Source: Cordilura impudica
Lineage: Eukaryota > Arthropoda > Insecta > Diptera > Scathophagidae
Direction: 5' to 3'
NCBI GenBank assembly: GCA_963682025.1
Contig: OY821518.1
Coordinates: forward strand, 36,603,059 to 36,667,058
DNA length: 64,000 bases
Under the pieces are notes generated by a model that was not told the DNA's origin, searched no databases, and saw only the letters and a list, made by a program, of their open reading frames with translations. Positions 21,538-32,084 of the stretch are shown piece by piece. Position numbers and translations under genes: made by a program. Each line of letters starts with the position of its first letter. Within the stretch, counting starts at the first letter, position 1.

Positions 21538-23045
21538 ATGGCGGGATCTGTATGCAAATTAGGAGATTGGTTTTGTTTTGTTTGTGGACATTTAACGCAC
21601 CATCGCAGCAGAAGAAACATATTCCCTACAATTGAAGAGACCTATTTTATTTTCTTTGGAATACGATTTTCCCCTGAAGCTTGGATACCAAGAACTGTAC
21701 TTGCGAAATTGCCTTACAAAGGCGGTACTAAAGCGCTATCATTTTCCACAACTATGACATGGATTGAACCTGACGATCGCAAATCAGATGCATGCTATTT
21801 CTGCGTAAATTGCAAATTTGGTAGATGCCAAAGGCACCACGCGCTAGTGACATACGAAGCAACAAATAACGCAATTTTACCAGAAGTGTACTGTGAAGGT
21901 GTTCCGACGACTCTACCGCCTACACATACATTTTCGGTCAATATTATACACGCCAATGCAGAAATAATAACGGCGGTAGAAAATTTATCAGATATAACTT
22001 GTCTCTTGATGATTTAAACAATTGTCTTAATTTGATAGAACAAGCTCATTTTGAAGATCTTGGAAGGGATTTAGCATTAACAAAGAAGAAAGCCGAAATA
22101 TTATGTTCCAGACCGAAAAACAGGCATTTGTAAAGTTGTTTTAAAAAATCAAAGGACTTTGTTTACTATTATAGTATTGAAGGAGTCCTGAAATAACTTA
22201 AGCTTTCACTTGACTGTTCCGCTTAATAGTTCAAAACACAACATAAAAGCAGTTTTACTTCAAAATGGAAATCAGCATCCATCAATACCCGTTGCGTATT
22301 TCACAAAAAAGGAGGAAACATAGGTAAATTTTTTAAATAAAATTGAATATGCTTACTCTAAATGGGAAGTATGCGCAGACTTCGAAATGATTGCAATATG
22401 GACTGGCATGCAAACAGGATACACTAGCAACCATTACTATATTAAGTATTTCGACGAATGTAAAGAAAATACTATTGGCGACTTAAATAAAATACACGAA
22501 TACCTTGTGGCAAAAGATAAGGTCATACTTTCACCTTTGCATACTAAGTTGGGCATGGTGAATAACTTAATTAAGATCTTAAATACACAAAGAAATGCTT
22601 TCAAACGTATTCACACGATTTTTGCCATATTGTCTGCAGCTAAATCAAAAGAAGGTAAAATGCGGTTGTAAGAAAGAATTTATTTTATTTACAGTAAATT
22701 ACCTTTTCTAGGAATGCTCGTTGGACCCGATATAGGAAAATTACTACAAGATGAAGAATTTTATGGCCACCGGTCCAATATAGAAAAGACAGCATTTGAC
22801 CTTATGCAGCTTGTTATAACAGAAGTCCTTGGAAACTCAACAGCACAAAACTGCTATTGAAAAAATGCTAATCGCTTTTAACAACATTGGCGTTAAAATG
22901 TCACTGAAGATGCATTTTCTGCACTTACCTCTCAATTTTTTTAAAGAAAACCTTAAAGCGGTTTAAGAGGACCACGGTGAAAGGTTTCATCAGGATATCA
23001 AGGTGTTCGAAGAGAGATCCAAAGGGAAATCGCAAAGTGTTATTG
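21538..23045 (+). pseudogene. Dead gene of a conserved orphan transposon-like protein (M)
   Basis: ATG at 21,538 opens 159 residues. FCFVCGH at about residues 12-18 is followed by WIPR, FSTTMTWIEPDD and CYFCVNC near residue 87. In the family as I recall it from many arthropod genomes, where it is listed as uncharacterised, the first motifs are FCxVCG, a Cys-x2-Cys and VPMxWREP..DCYFC. Here the middle Cys pair is lost. After a frameshift near 22,000 come LDDLNNCLNLIEQAHFEDLG, LLQNGNQHPSIPVAYF, WEVCADFEMIAIWTGMQTGY, ILSPLHTKLGMVNNLIKIL, GPDIGKLLQDEEFYG and GERFHQDIKVFEERSKG. All are in family order. The Asp-bearing DFEMI and the GERFHQD region resemble RNase H-fold transposases, but function is unproven. 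Several stops and frameshifts. Confidence 0.65.
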
Positions 23046-23345
23046 ATCTGAAACTTGGCCCATAGTCTTATTGCTACTATAGATTAATTTTGGGGTAGTC
23101 ACGCATAGTCACGCACAGTCGCGGAGTGATCTAAATGTCATTTTCCCTCATCCGATCGATCTGAAACTTAGTCCATACATAGTCACGCACAGTCACGCTT
23201 AGTCCCGCATAGTCACGGAGATATTAAAACTCCACTTCCCCTCATCCGATCGACCCGAAACTTTGTCCTTAGATTTGTTGTGGCCAAAGATTAATTTTAA
23301 AATAGTCACACACAGTCATGCACAGTCACGGAGATATTCAAAACT
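23040..23345 (+). repeat. ~124-bp satellite, short array (about 3 units)
   Basis: Units contain AGTCACGCA(T/C) decamers, 'ctcatccgatcgatctgaaac' and 'agattaattttggggtagtc'. It ends at GGAAAGAAAGAGTTT..AATAAAAA, the same junction that ends the long array at 33,005. Located at the 3' end of the M pseudogene, whose remaining sequence it may have replaced. Confidence 0.8.
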
Positions 23346-23886
23346 CATATGCATAGGGAAAGAAAGAGTTTTAATAAAAACTTTGTTTTTATGGATTAGA
23401 TTACTATATTAAGTTTACCAATTCCATTTTATTCGAAAACTTTGAAGAAAAAAAAAAATAAATAAACCGATATTAAAAATATATATATACATATGAATAT
23501 ACCTCCAAAAATTTCTCGCCAGAGGTGTCTAAATGCGGGAATTTAGTGTGCAAGCTACAGTTATTATAGTTGAGCATAACTAAGTTCCAACTATTTTACA
23601 GTTTCCCATCACTCCAAGCCCGTTTTTCAGAATGCCTCGTTTACATTTAACCGCCATATTTATTGAGTAATTTATAAAAAAAAAAAATTCTATATACACT
23701 ATAAAAATTTTTTTTGTATAAGCTGGAGTGTAATTTTGCTAATTAAGCGTAAAGAGCTTTATTTACAACTTTGTTGTCTTTGAAGTCTTTGGTGGCCCTC
23801 ACTGAAATTATCCGTTAAAAATATTCGTAGAATATTTTAATCCTAAATATCCTTTTTTTTTGATTTTCTCAAAAAAGGATCAAATT

Positions 23887-24065
23887 GGCCCTTAAACAGA
23901 TCTTCATATAATTCGACGATATAACTCTGACAATAAGAATTCTATCAGACATTAACTTACAACATTTTTTTCATTTAGTATGATTCTACCTTCGACAAAA
24001 AAAGAAAATTTTGACCCATTGTAAAAAAAACTCAGACTAGCTGGACTATACGTTTAACCAAAATA
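23887..24065 (-). repeat. Family G repeat, inverted copy
   Basis: Inverted match to 18,930-19,137 (see the shared blocks listed there). It lies immediately outside transposon M. Confidence 0.65.
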
Positions 24066-24117
24066 TTGCAAAAATTTTTCTCAAATTTGGTTTGAAAATG
24101 TTTTTAAAAAAAACCAT
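24066..24117 (-). mobile_element. Family A fragment, one side of a B insertion
   Basis: AAATATTGCAAAAATTTTTC then CAAATTTGGTTTG corresponds to the inverted A consensus. It is interrupted at the B element (24,118) and resumes at 25,658. Confidence 0.6.
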
Positions 24118-25657
24118 GTGAGTCCGATCACAGGGAGATGTGTAAACATCTTGCAATTAAATATTTTTTATGGCACTTTTTTAAAATCAAATAGAGAGCG
24201 TCATCTATCTGGCATATAATATAAAAATTAATATTATTATTTATTATTTCAACCGGTCAATTTTTCGTTTTTTATTTTTTATATTTCGTTGTTCACTTTC
24301 ATTTTTAAGTTTCTCATTTTAAATTTTTCAATTTCCATTTTTCGTTTTTCATTTTTTATTTTTCATTTATTATTTTTCTTTTTTCATTTTTAATTTTTTA
24401 TTCTTCATTTCACATTTTTAATTTTTTATTTCTCAGTTTTAATTTTTATTTTTCATTTTGCATTTTGATTTTTTTATTTTTCATATTTCATTTTTCATAT
24501 TTTGTTTTTCATTTTTTTTTTTAATTTTTCGTTTTTCATTTTTCATTTTTTATTTTTAATTTTTATTTTTCGTTTTTCGTTTTTCATTTTTCATTTTTCA
24601 TTTTTTCTTTTTCTTTATTCACATTCATTTTTTCTCATTCTTCATTTTTTCTTTTTCATTTTTCATTTTTTATATTTAATTTTTCATTTTTATTTTTGAT
24701 TTTGCATTTTGCATTTTGATTTTTTCTTTTTTCATTTTTATTTTTCATTTTTAGTTTATCATTTTTCATTTTTCATTTTTTTATTTTTAACTTTTATTCT
24801 TCATTTTTCATTTTTTATTTGTCATTTTTCAGTTTTTATATTTCATTTTTCATTTTTCGTTTTTATTTTTGATTTTGCATTTTGCATTTTGATTTTTTCT
24901 TTTTTCATTTTTATTTTTCATTTTTCGCTTATCATTTTTCATTTTTCTTTTTAATTTTTAATTTTTTATTTTTAATTTTTATTCATTTTTCATTTGTAAT
25001 TTTTTATTTTACATTTTTTTTTCTCATTTTTCGTTTTTCATTTTTATTTTTGATTTTGCATTTTGTAGTTTGATTTTTTCTTTTTCATTATTATTTTTCA
25101 GTTTTCGTTTATCATTTTTAATTTTTTATTTTTAATTTTTATTTTTAATTTTTCGTTTATCATTTTTCATTTTTAACTTTTAACTTTTTATTATTCATTT
25201 TTCATTTTTTATTTTTCTTTTTTCATATTAATTTTTTTTCAAATTTTTCATTTTTTCTTTTTCATTTTTCATTTTTTATTTTTCATTTTTTATTTTTAAT
25301 TTTTCAGTTTTTATATTTCATATATAATTTTTCATTTTTAATTTTTCGTTTTTAATTTTTTATTTTTCAGTTTTCATTTTTCATGTTTTATTTTTAATTT
25401 TTTGTTTATAATTTTTTATTTTTCATATTTAATTTTTCATTTATAATTTTTCGTTTTTGATTTTTCATTTTTCGTTTTTTATTTTTTATTTTGCATTTTT
25501 TATTTTTTATTTTTCATCTGTCATTTTCAAACAATCAATACACCAATACAATCATAAGTTACACCGATTTTTTCTTACGGCTTACAAGTTACGCTGTTTT
25601 TGTGATTGTATTGTGAAATAGAAATTTACCCCCTGCGCGTATAGATGTTTACACATC
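24118..25657 (+). mobile_element. Family B MITE carrying a TTTTTCA-type heptamer array
   Basis: Left: GTGAGTCCGATCACAGG then GAGATGTGTAAACATCTTG, then 'ggcacttttttaaaatcaaa'. Right: ACCAATACAATCATAAGT, 'tacggctta..agttacgctgttttt', 'gattgtattgtgaaatagaaattta' and AGATGTTTACACATC. The same edges occur without an array at 49,986-50,353 and 55,086-55,450. Here the interior is replaced by ~1.25 kb of heptamers. It is inserted in an A element. Confidence 0.8.
24270..25525 (+). repeat. Degenerate heptamer array, mostly TTTTTCA / TTTTTAT
   Basis: Repeats of TTTTTCA, TTTTTAT, TTTTTAA and TTTTTCG, period near 7 bp. Larger repeats are visible (the segment ATTTTGCATTTTGCATTTTG recurs near 24,699, 24,875 and, altered, 25,055, spaced about 175 bp). 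Phe/His/Leu-rich plus-strand frames are translations of the array. Confidence 0.9.
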
Positions 25658-25868
25658 AAAAAATAAGTGACCTTATCAGATATGATCATGATCAATAAAT
25701 TTTTTGACCTAGTCCCCATATAAATATAGCATCCGATATTAACTTTTTCATATCCGAAGGCAAAAAAAATTAATAACAAATTTGATTTATGACAATTTTT
25801 TGTATCTAGTTTGTTGGACCTAAGAGATACGGTCTGCAAGTGCATAGATGGTATCTTACTTGTTCTCA
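25658..25868 (-). mobile_element. Family A fragment, other side of the B insertion
   Basis: 'ataagtgacc', TTTTTGACCTAGTCCCCAT, 'atagcatccgatatt', AACTTTTTCATATCC, 'ttggacctaagagata' and 'ttacttgtt' follow the inverted A consensus to its 5' end. The terminal palindrome is lost. Confidence 0.7.
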
Positions 25869-26780
25869 TAGAGGAGAAATAAAAAATTTGGAAATGATTG
25901 CTGGGTTACAAACACATTTTTGTTGTCACTTTTTGCTAACGATTACATTGTCGTACGCGACAGAGCATTTTATAAAACTGACTTCGTCACAGATGATATT
26001 TTAATTTTATTTAACACACATGGAAAAAAAAGAATGAGATCTCTTCACTCAGTAATTGGATGGTGTTTGGAAATCAAAGCTCCCACTAAAATACAATCAG
26101 AATCTATTTGAATTAAATACAAAAACATCATGCAGGCAATAAACACTCACAAAAAACATAGTGTTTTTGTTGGTGAGAAAATAATATGAAAAAAAAAATA
26201 ATCTGATTTATTAAAAAAAAAAAAAACAGATCTTTAATGAAAAAGTCGTGCGCATTTTTAACAGAGATGAGATAAAGGCAGCATAGGATTTTTTGTTTTG
26301 GAAGAGAAAAGTGTCACAATTATTTGATTTGATTGTTTTTTTTTTACATATGAAAGAACTGAGCAACGCATCGTTTGTTTTTTTATTTATTGTTGTGAAC
26401 CGAAAAAGTGGCCGTGTTTTATTTGATATTTAAAATTTCTTTTTCTTAAGGTAAATATTTGGAGAATTTCGTTTGGTGGGTAGTTCTTGGGTAAACGTTT
26501 GAGATTAAGGTGCTATAAATACTTTTCATTTTCGGAAATTCAACAAAATTGTCGTGTTCTTACTCGCATTAATATAAATGTCCGGTATTTAAAAAAAAAA
26601 AAAAAAACGTGGACAGCAAATAAAAAACCAAAAATATGTTGAACAGTATGGGATTTTATATTTACAAATTTAATGGCCGATGATATTTTATTAATTTTTA
26701 TGTTTAAAGAAAATTTTTCGAAAAGATTTTTTTAGTAAAATACAAGTGCAAAAAAATACTGTGCATTATTTAATTTACTT
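25869..26780. other. AT-rich DNA, no gene identified
   Basis: A 63-codon frame at 25,920-26,111 has ordinary amino-acid composition but no domain I recognise. A TATAAATA at about 26,513 has no convincing initiator 25-35 bp downstream. Otherwise A/T runs. Confidence 0.35.
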
Positions 26781-26786
26781 TTTTTT

Positions 26787-26821
26787 TATATAAAATTTTG
26801 CTCCATCTTTTGCTCAGTCAG
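26787..26821 (+). promoter_or_regulatory. Candidate TATA-Inr core promoter
   Basis: TATATAAA begins at 26,787 and TCAGTC, the insect initiator consensus, lies at 26,814-26,819. Its A (26,816) is 29 bp downstream, the standard distance. The following ~600 bp is A-rich with CAACAACAG and few ATGs, like a fly 5' leader. No coding exon follows in the window before the minus-strand retrotransposon, so a gene would need a splice over at least several kb. It could be chance in DNA this AT-rich. Confidence 0.3.
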
Positions 26822-28125
26822 TCACTTGTAGCCAGCAAAGTGTTTCTTACGCGGTTCGTTACGTTTTTATACTCATTTATCCCACTGCTTAAAAGTGTTT
26901 TAAAAGCAAAAGCATTAACAACAACAGAAGAAAAGTTTTTCTTTTTAGTGTTTCCATGTTTTTTTTTTTTCATCCACTAAATGTTTAATAGTGTTAAATG
27001 GAAATTATTCTAAAAATAAGATCTAAAAAAAAAATAATAATAAGTAAGATCCATTAAAGCAAAATATTCTTATAAGAAAAAGATTTGTTCAAATAACAAG
27101 AAAATAACCGAATTAAGAAAATTAAAAAAAAAACAAATACAAGAATATAAAAGTTTTTAAAATATTAAAGAAAATTTTCAAATCACAGTTGTGTACAAGT
27201 TTTTCTTAACAAGAAAAACAATAAACATTTCCAAGCAAATTGAAAAAGTTTAATGAAGAAAAATTAAAAAAAAAATGTTTAAATAAAAAAAAATAATAAT
27301 GTAATTAAGTTTTAAAAATGTTTAAATGTTGAAAAAATATAAGAAAATAACACATAAAAATTTAAGTACAATTGTTTTGTATAAAATATTTAATTTAGTG
27401 TTGTTTAATTTAAATTCCTCAAAGCATCGTTATCATCGTTATCTGGAAGAACTCTGTTAAAAGAAAACCAATAATTAACTGATAAAATCTAAAAAACAAT
27501 AGATTTTTTCATTCTCATTGTTTTGAAAAATGTTCTTTTTATTTGTATAAATAAATTATTCGGCATTTTGACCTCGCTCTTTAAATGTCAATCGCGCTTT
27601 AAGACTAAGTTCATCCGCTGTTTTATTTGTTGTTGTCGTGGTCTCCATAAAACTAATCATATTAATAATATGAGTATGTGTTGGTAACCAGGGATGATAC
27701 AGTTACTACTATTGTACTTTTTTTGGTACATCTTAAGTAACAAAAAAATAATAATAATACCACCAAATCTTATGCCACCGAATCTTATATTTTATACTTT
27801 TCTGTTGTGGTGTTTGTACTTATCAGAAATAATTGAGGATAAATTTGAACGACTTTCTTGGTCGTTTATCTACTATCACCATCAAAAGTGAGTAAACACC
27901 AGTGAAGTATTTCAATTTCAATTTTCAATTTATTTAGATTTACATTATTTTTTAATATAATTATATATAAAGAGTTCAAGAATTTATCTTTTTCTAATTA
28001 ATAATTATTGTTAATTTATAGAATTATATATATATATATATACATAAATATAATAGCGGAGGTAAAAATGTTCAAAAATCTATTTAAAATTGTGATAAAA
28101 CTTAAACTAAGAACTTATTAACTAC
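26822..28125. other. A-rich then mixed AT-rich DNA
   Basis: 26,990-27,400 is strongly A-rich on the plus strand. 27,540-27,900 is more mixed and may be single-copy. 27,960-28,120 contains a (TA)n run (28,028-28,042) and may include the 3' untranslated region of the retrotransposon that ends at 28,126. No gene recognised. Confidence 0.35.
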
Positions 28126-30707
28126 CTAAGCTGAAGCTACTTCATTAATATGGGCATGTTCAGAATTTAAACAACGGCAATAAAAGCTATGGGAAAGTCT
28201 ATTAATTTTGCTTTGCACTAACTCTATATCTGCAAGAGCATGGAGTCGGTGGGTAGAAAAATACCTTGGAAGATTATATATTAACTTAAGCAATTTGTTT
28301 TGGGAAATTTGTATTTTATTTATATGGCATTTTGCGCTACTTGACCAGACAGCGGCTGCATAAAACATAACCGCCTGAAAAATTGACTTAAATATAAGTT
28401 TTTTGTTGTTTGTCTTTAGCCTTGAGTTCCGGTTTATAAGAGTATTTGTGTTAATATATTAATTTTATTTACAATATATGGTATATGATCTTTAAATTTC
28501 ATTTTAGGGTCTAATATTACTCCTAAATATTTTACTTTCTGTTCCCATTGAATTAAGGCATTATTTATGGAATGTAACAAACTTTTAGTTTCATCTATTA
28601 AAATATGAGGAAATTTTGACTAAGGCTCTTTGAATGTTTGTTATAACATCCACAGCTAAATAGTCAGAGCAAAGTATAGCAGTATCAACAGCAAAACTTG
28701 TCATGGTGCAATACTCGAGTTGAGGGATATCATAGGTATATAAATTGTATAGTACTAGTGATAGACAAGAGCCCTGTGGGCAACCAGCTGGAACATTAAA
28801 ACTTTCCGAACAATACGAACCAATGTGTACTTTAAAAGTACGGAAAGAGAGAAAAGATTGAATAATTTTAATTATATAAAAAGGGAATTGTAAGTTAATT
28901 ATTTTATATATAAGCCCATCATGCCATACAGCATCGAAAGCCGCTTTAACGTCCAGTAATACCATTCCAGTAGATTTTTGGTTGTTAAAATTAGAATTCA
29001 CTAAATTTCTTATTCGCACTAACGGTTGAATTGTATTGTGTTGATTTCGAAAACCAAACTGATATGAAGGTATGATATTGTTCACTTCAGTAAAATTTGT
29101 CACTTTTTCTTTAACAACTTTCTCAAGTATTTTGCAAATGGAAGAAAGTAGACTAATAGGTCGGTATGAAGAAGGCATATCTTGTGGTTTGTTAGGCTTT
29201 TTAATTGGAATGATCTAAGACATTTTAAACTCTTATGGAAAATAACAGAGAATTAAACATTGATTTATTATGGTAGTTAAATACTTTATTCCCTTTTTAG
29301 GAAGAGCTTTTAAACAGCTGTTATTAATACCATCATCTCCTGTTGACTTTCTAGTTTTCAGGTTCTGAATAATGCGAGATATATGTGAGGCATTTATTGA
29401 AAGATGGAATGTAGAGTTTGGGGTTGATAATTGAAACGCTCGAAGGGTGTCGCTTACCAGAGAATTTGTTGCTGTATCACCAAGACTAGAAGCAATCGAA
29501 TGGTTTAAGGCAAAAGTTTGTGCAAGGATTCCGCATTTGTCAGAGTTAGTTCTATAGCATGTGTTGTCTTTCAAAATTGGAATGTTATTACATTTTTTTC
29601 TTAAAATTTTTGTTAGCTTCCAAAAAGGGGAGGAGCCTTTATCTAACGTAGAAAGAAGGTGATCCCACGATTTGTTTTTAAATTTATCCATTTCCTCACA
29701 AATAATTTTATTAAGCATTTTCACGTCGTAGAAATCATTAGAGTCTCTAAAGCGTTGCCAGTTTCTTCTTAGACTATTTATTTGTAGTATCAAGGATTTT
29801 AAATAAAAAGGTAATGATTTTCTTGAAAGCGAAGGTAATGTCCTTGGTACACTGCCATTAATAGCCTCATTAATAACAGTTTTGAAATTTTCTAATAAAG
29901 TATCAATATGTTACTCAAGTATGCCATCTCTTGTGTTTGGTAAGTTTAAAAGTCTATCAAGGTATCTTGAAAAGGAATTCCAATTTGCTTTACTAAAATC
30001 AAACTTCAATAATGGTAAGTTATTAATACTACGAGTTAGCTTTATTTTGACTGGTAAATGATCTGAACTTAAGTCATTTATTACGACTGCTAGAGTAATT
30101 GTATCAGTTATATTGGTAAGAAATAAGTCAAGCGTAGAACCTTGTCTATTGATACTAGCAGAAACTTAAGTATGATCACTTGGATATATCATATCAATGC
30201 CATATGACTCTAATTTTTCATTCAATATATTTCCCCAACAATTTACCCTGATGCATCCCCAATTCTAATGCCTGCTATTAAAGTCCCCTCCAAGTATGTA
30301 TTTTTGGCTACTACTAAGTTTACGTATATCCGAAGAAAAATAAGTTTTTTATTACCATCTGGACCCGCTAATCCTCCCGGAAAATAGCATGAATAAATAT
30401 TTACAATATCATTGTTAATAAACAGTTGTATACCGATATTTTCAATAATGTTAGTATTAACATTTGGAAGTAACTTATGAAAAATATTTTTTTTGATAAC
30501 AAGGGCGACACCACCACCCCTAGTACGTTCTCTGTCGTTTCTATATACAAAAAATTCTCTATGTCTTATAGAAAGGTTTGGTTTAAGCCACGTTTCCGAT
30601 ATTAAGCAAATATGTACGTTGTTGGCAATTAATATTTGGAATCATTCTTGACTTTTATTGTGAATGCCTCTAGCATTCCAAGTTATAATATTTATGCCAT
30701 GGTCCAT
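28126..30707 (-). pseudogene. Jockey-like retrotransposon ORF2 (endonuclease-RT), degenerate
   Basis: ATG at 30,707 (minus) opens MDHGINIITWNARGI, the start of an APE-type endonuclease. ISETWL, RGGGVALV, GGDFNS, STLDLFL and LSSDHLP follow in family order down to about 29,960. The linker and RT span 29,793-28,591: SYRPISLL, YQFGFRNQHNT (conserved form FGFR..HNT), LLDVKAAFDAVWHDGL and AGCPQGSCLS. The catalytic box is FAVD (codon at 28,687-28,689) where FADD is required. The C-terminal part ends at 28,126. Stops (for example near 30,640 and 29,912) and a frameshift near 30,330 kill the frame. A copy of normal length for the family (~860 codons), so it is nearly full length at this end. Old but recognisable. 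Confidence 0.85.
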
Positions 30708-30958
30708 TATGAAAGGAATTTACAGGCGAGGCTAGTAATCACCTCAAATTGGTCTGCTTTGCTTTTACAATTTCGGAGATTTGTGATAAGCACCAGAATT
30801 TGACTCTTTATTTCCTGCATTTTGAACGAGTTGTTGTTGTTAATACTGTTGTTGATGTTGTTGTTGATATTATTGCGGTACACTTTGGTGTAGGGTGTTT
30901 GGATAACTAATGTTGTAGTTGGCGTATGTAGGTAAAGTATTTTGTTTTCTTAATAAAA
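30707..30958 (-). pseudogene. Jockey-like ORF1, C-terminal remnant
   Basis: The minus-strand frame ends with an Asn-rich tract (AAC repeats, about 30,830-30,875). KMQEIKSQILVLITNLRN and FEVITSLACKFLS follow, with stop TAA at 30,709-30,707. This is the usual tail of jockey-type ORF1 (nucleic-acid-binding protein). The stop overlaps the ORF2 start by one base (TAATG), a stop-restart arrangement. The zinc-knuckle part of ORF1 is not found further upstream, so the element is truncated at about 30,960. Confidence 0.65.
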
Positions 30959-31164
30959 TAAAACATTAAGATTTATATAAAAATAAAACATATTTATCGA
31001 TTTTATTTGCAAACACAAAATGGTTTATTCGTTATTTATATTAATTATAGTTAAGATATAGCTTCAGTTAAAAAATAATTATTTAAAAAAAAATAAAAAT
31101 AATAATAAATATCGCCTCAAAAGTAAGTTCACATCCATACATAAATACCACAAATATTTAATTT

Positions 31165-31375
31165 GGTTTGATCTTCCTTGGCCTTTTTTGGGTTATTCGG
31201 TTGGAATTTTGGCACATTCTTCTCTTAGCGCTTCTCTTATAGTACCCTTACTAGTTATGGTCTTTTTTTAAATCTCAAAGACCAAATAATGCCAAATTTT
31301 CTTAATATTAATGAGACTTGGAGACAGTGCACAGTGCTTTGTTCCCACATAGCGAATGACAAAAATAGAAGGAGC
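31165..31375 (-). pseudogene. Tc1-type transposase, C-terminal fragment
   Basis: The minus-strand translation gives SPSLINIKKIWHYL, then after a stop KKTITSKGTIREALREECAK and IPTE. In Tc1 transposases the end reads SPDLNPIENLW.., then a basic ITSK segment, then a conserved EEW.KIP. The order and spacing fit. No TIR was found, and the copy is unrelated in position to the Tc1 element at 15-18 kb. Confidence 0.6.
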
Positions 31376-31419
31376 TGTTTTACATAAATGAATCTTTGTA
31401 CACTATTTTACTTGGATCT

Positions 31420-31968
31420 GGAAAGGTAATTTTAGTGGGCATGGCACCTCCCACACAAAGTGAAGTTTTATTATCATATATATTGAATACTATGCCAGGG
31501 AGAGTTGTGCATATTTGTGCGAAGTAATATATTATTAATATTAGTAGCTGCGCCGAAAATGGGCGGAGTCGGTTAAGTGGGCGTAGTACTTCCCAAACAA
31601 AGTAATTATTCAATAACATATATCTCGAGTTCTATGATAGGGACAGCTTTGCAAATTTGCACGAGGCCATCTATTATTAATGTGAGTAGTCTGCAGATAA
31701 TGGCCTGAATCGGATCAATGGGCATGGCAGCCCCAAACAAAGTTAATATTAAATATCAAATATCTAGAGTACTGGAATATTGTGAGCCTTGGGATTTTGT
31801 AATTATTCATTATCATACAATTAGATTACTAGATATTAATGTATTTTAGACAGATATAAAGTGGGCGGGACAGGATTGGTGAACGTGGCACCTCCCATAT
31901 AATACCATGTGAAGAACTATGAAAGCGACAGTTTTGAAACTTTTAACAAGTACATTAATTACCAATTA
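31420..31968 (+). repeat. Family D tandem array (four units)
   Basis: GGGCATGGCACCTCCCACAC (31,437), GGGCGTAGTACTTCCCAAAC (31,579), GGGCATGGCAGCCCCAAAC (31,720) and GAACGTGGCACCTCCCATAT (31,880) mark units of about 140-160 bp. Each is followed by 'aaagt(g/t)aa' and an ATATCTNGAGT(A/T)CT-type block where preserved. Confidence 0.8.
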
Positions 31969-32062
31969 GCAGAGCCCAGGCCTCAAAATTCAAGTGCAAA
32001 ATCTAACAGTATTTATTTTTTCATTCAATTATAAATATTTTTTGAACACACAGAATATATTT
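31969..32062 (-). mobile_element. Family J Helitron-like 3' end fragment
   Basis: TTAGCAGAGCCCAGGCCTC then AATTCAAGTGCAAAATCTA is the inverted form of the J terminus (GGGATCTGCTAG). It continues into 'tattttttcattcaattataaatatt', as at 49,287-49,440. Confidence 0.55.
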
Positions 32063-32084
32063 TTTTAAACTCTTTCTTTTCCCC

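Larger units (their letters stand above)
21211..23886 (+). mobile_element. DNA transposon M, long inverted repeats around a dead gene
   Basis: The left arm, about 21,211-21,430, runs from TTGAGAAAATCAAAAAAA through AATTTCAGTG(G/A)GG, GTTGTAAATAAAGCTCTTTA and TTAGCAAAATTACAC to AACTG(C/T)AGCTTGCACAC. It matches the right arm, about 23,500-23,886, in inverted order. The right arm carries an extra ~150 bp between the last two blocks. Between them lies a pseudogene (21,538-23,045), then a short satellite array (23,040-23,345). The TIR-plus-single-gene layout is that of a cut-and-paste transposon. No target duplication is clear, because the left edge abuts a T-run and the right edge repeat G. Confidence 0.65.

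Noticed and set aside
24502..25073. Phe/His-rich frames resembling membrane proteins
   Set aside because: Translations of TTTTTCA-type heptamers. A 7-bp unit cycles through all frames and cannot be under coding selection.
25920..26111. 63-codon frame with balanced composition
   Set aside because: No recognisable domain, no start context or splice signals that I could support, and not repeated elsewhere in the window.
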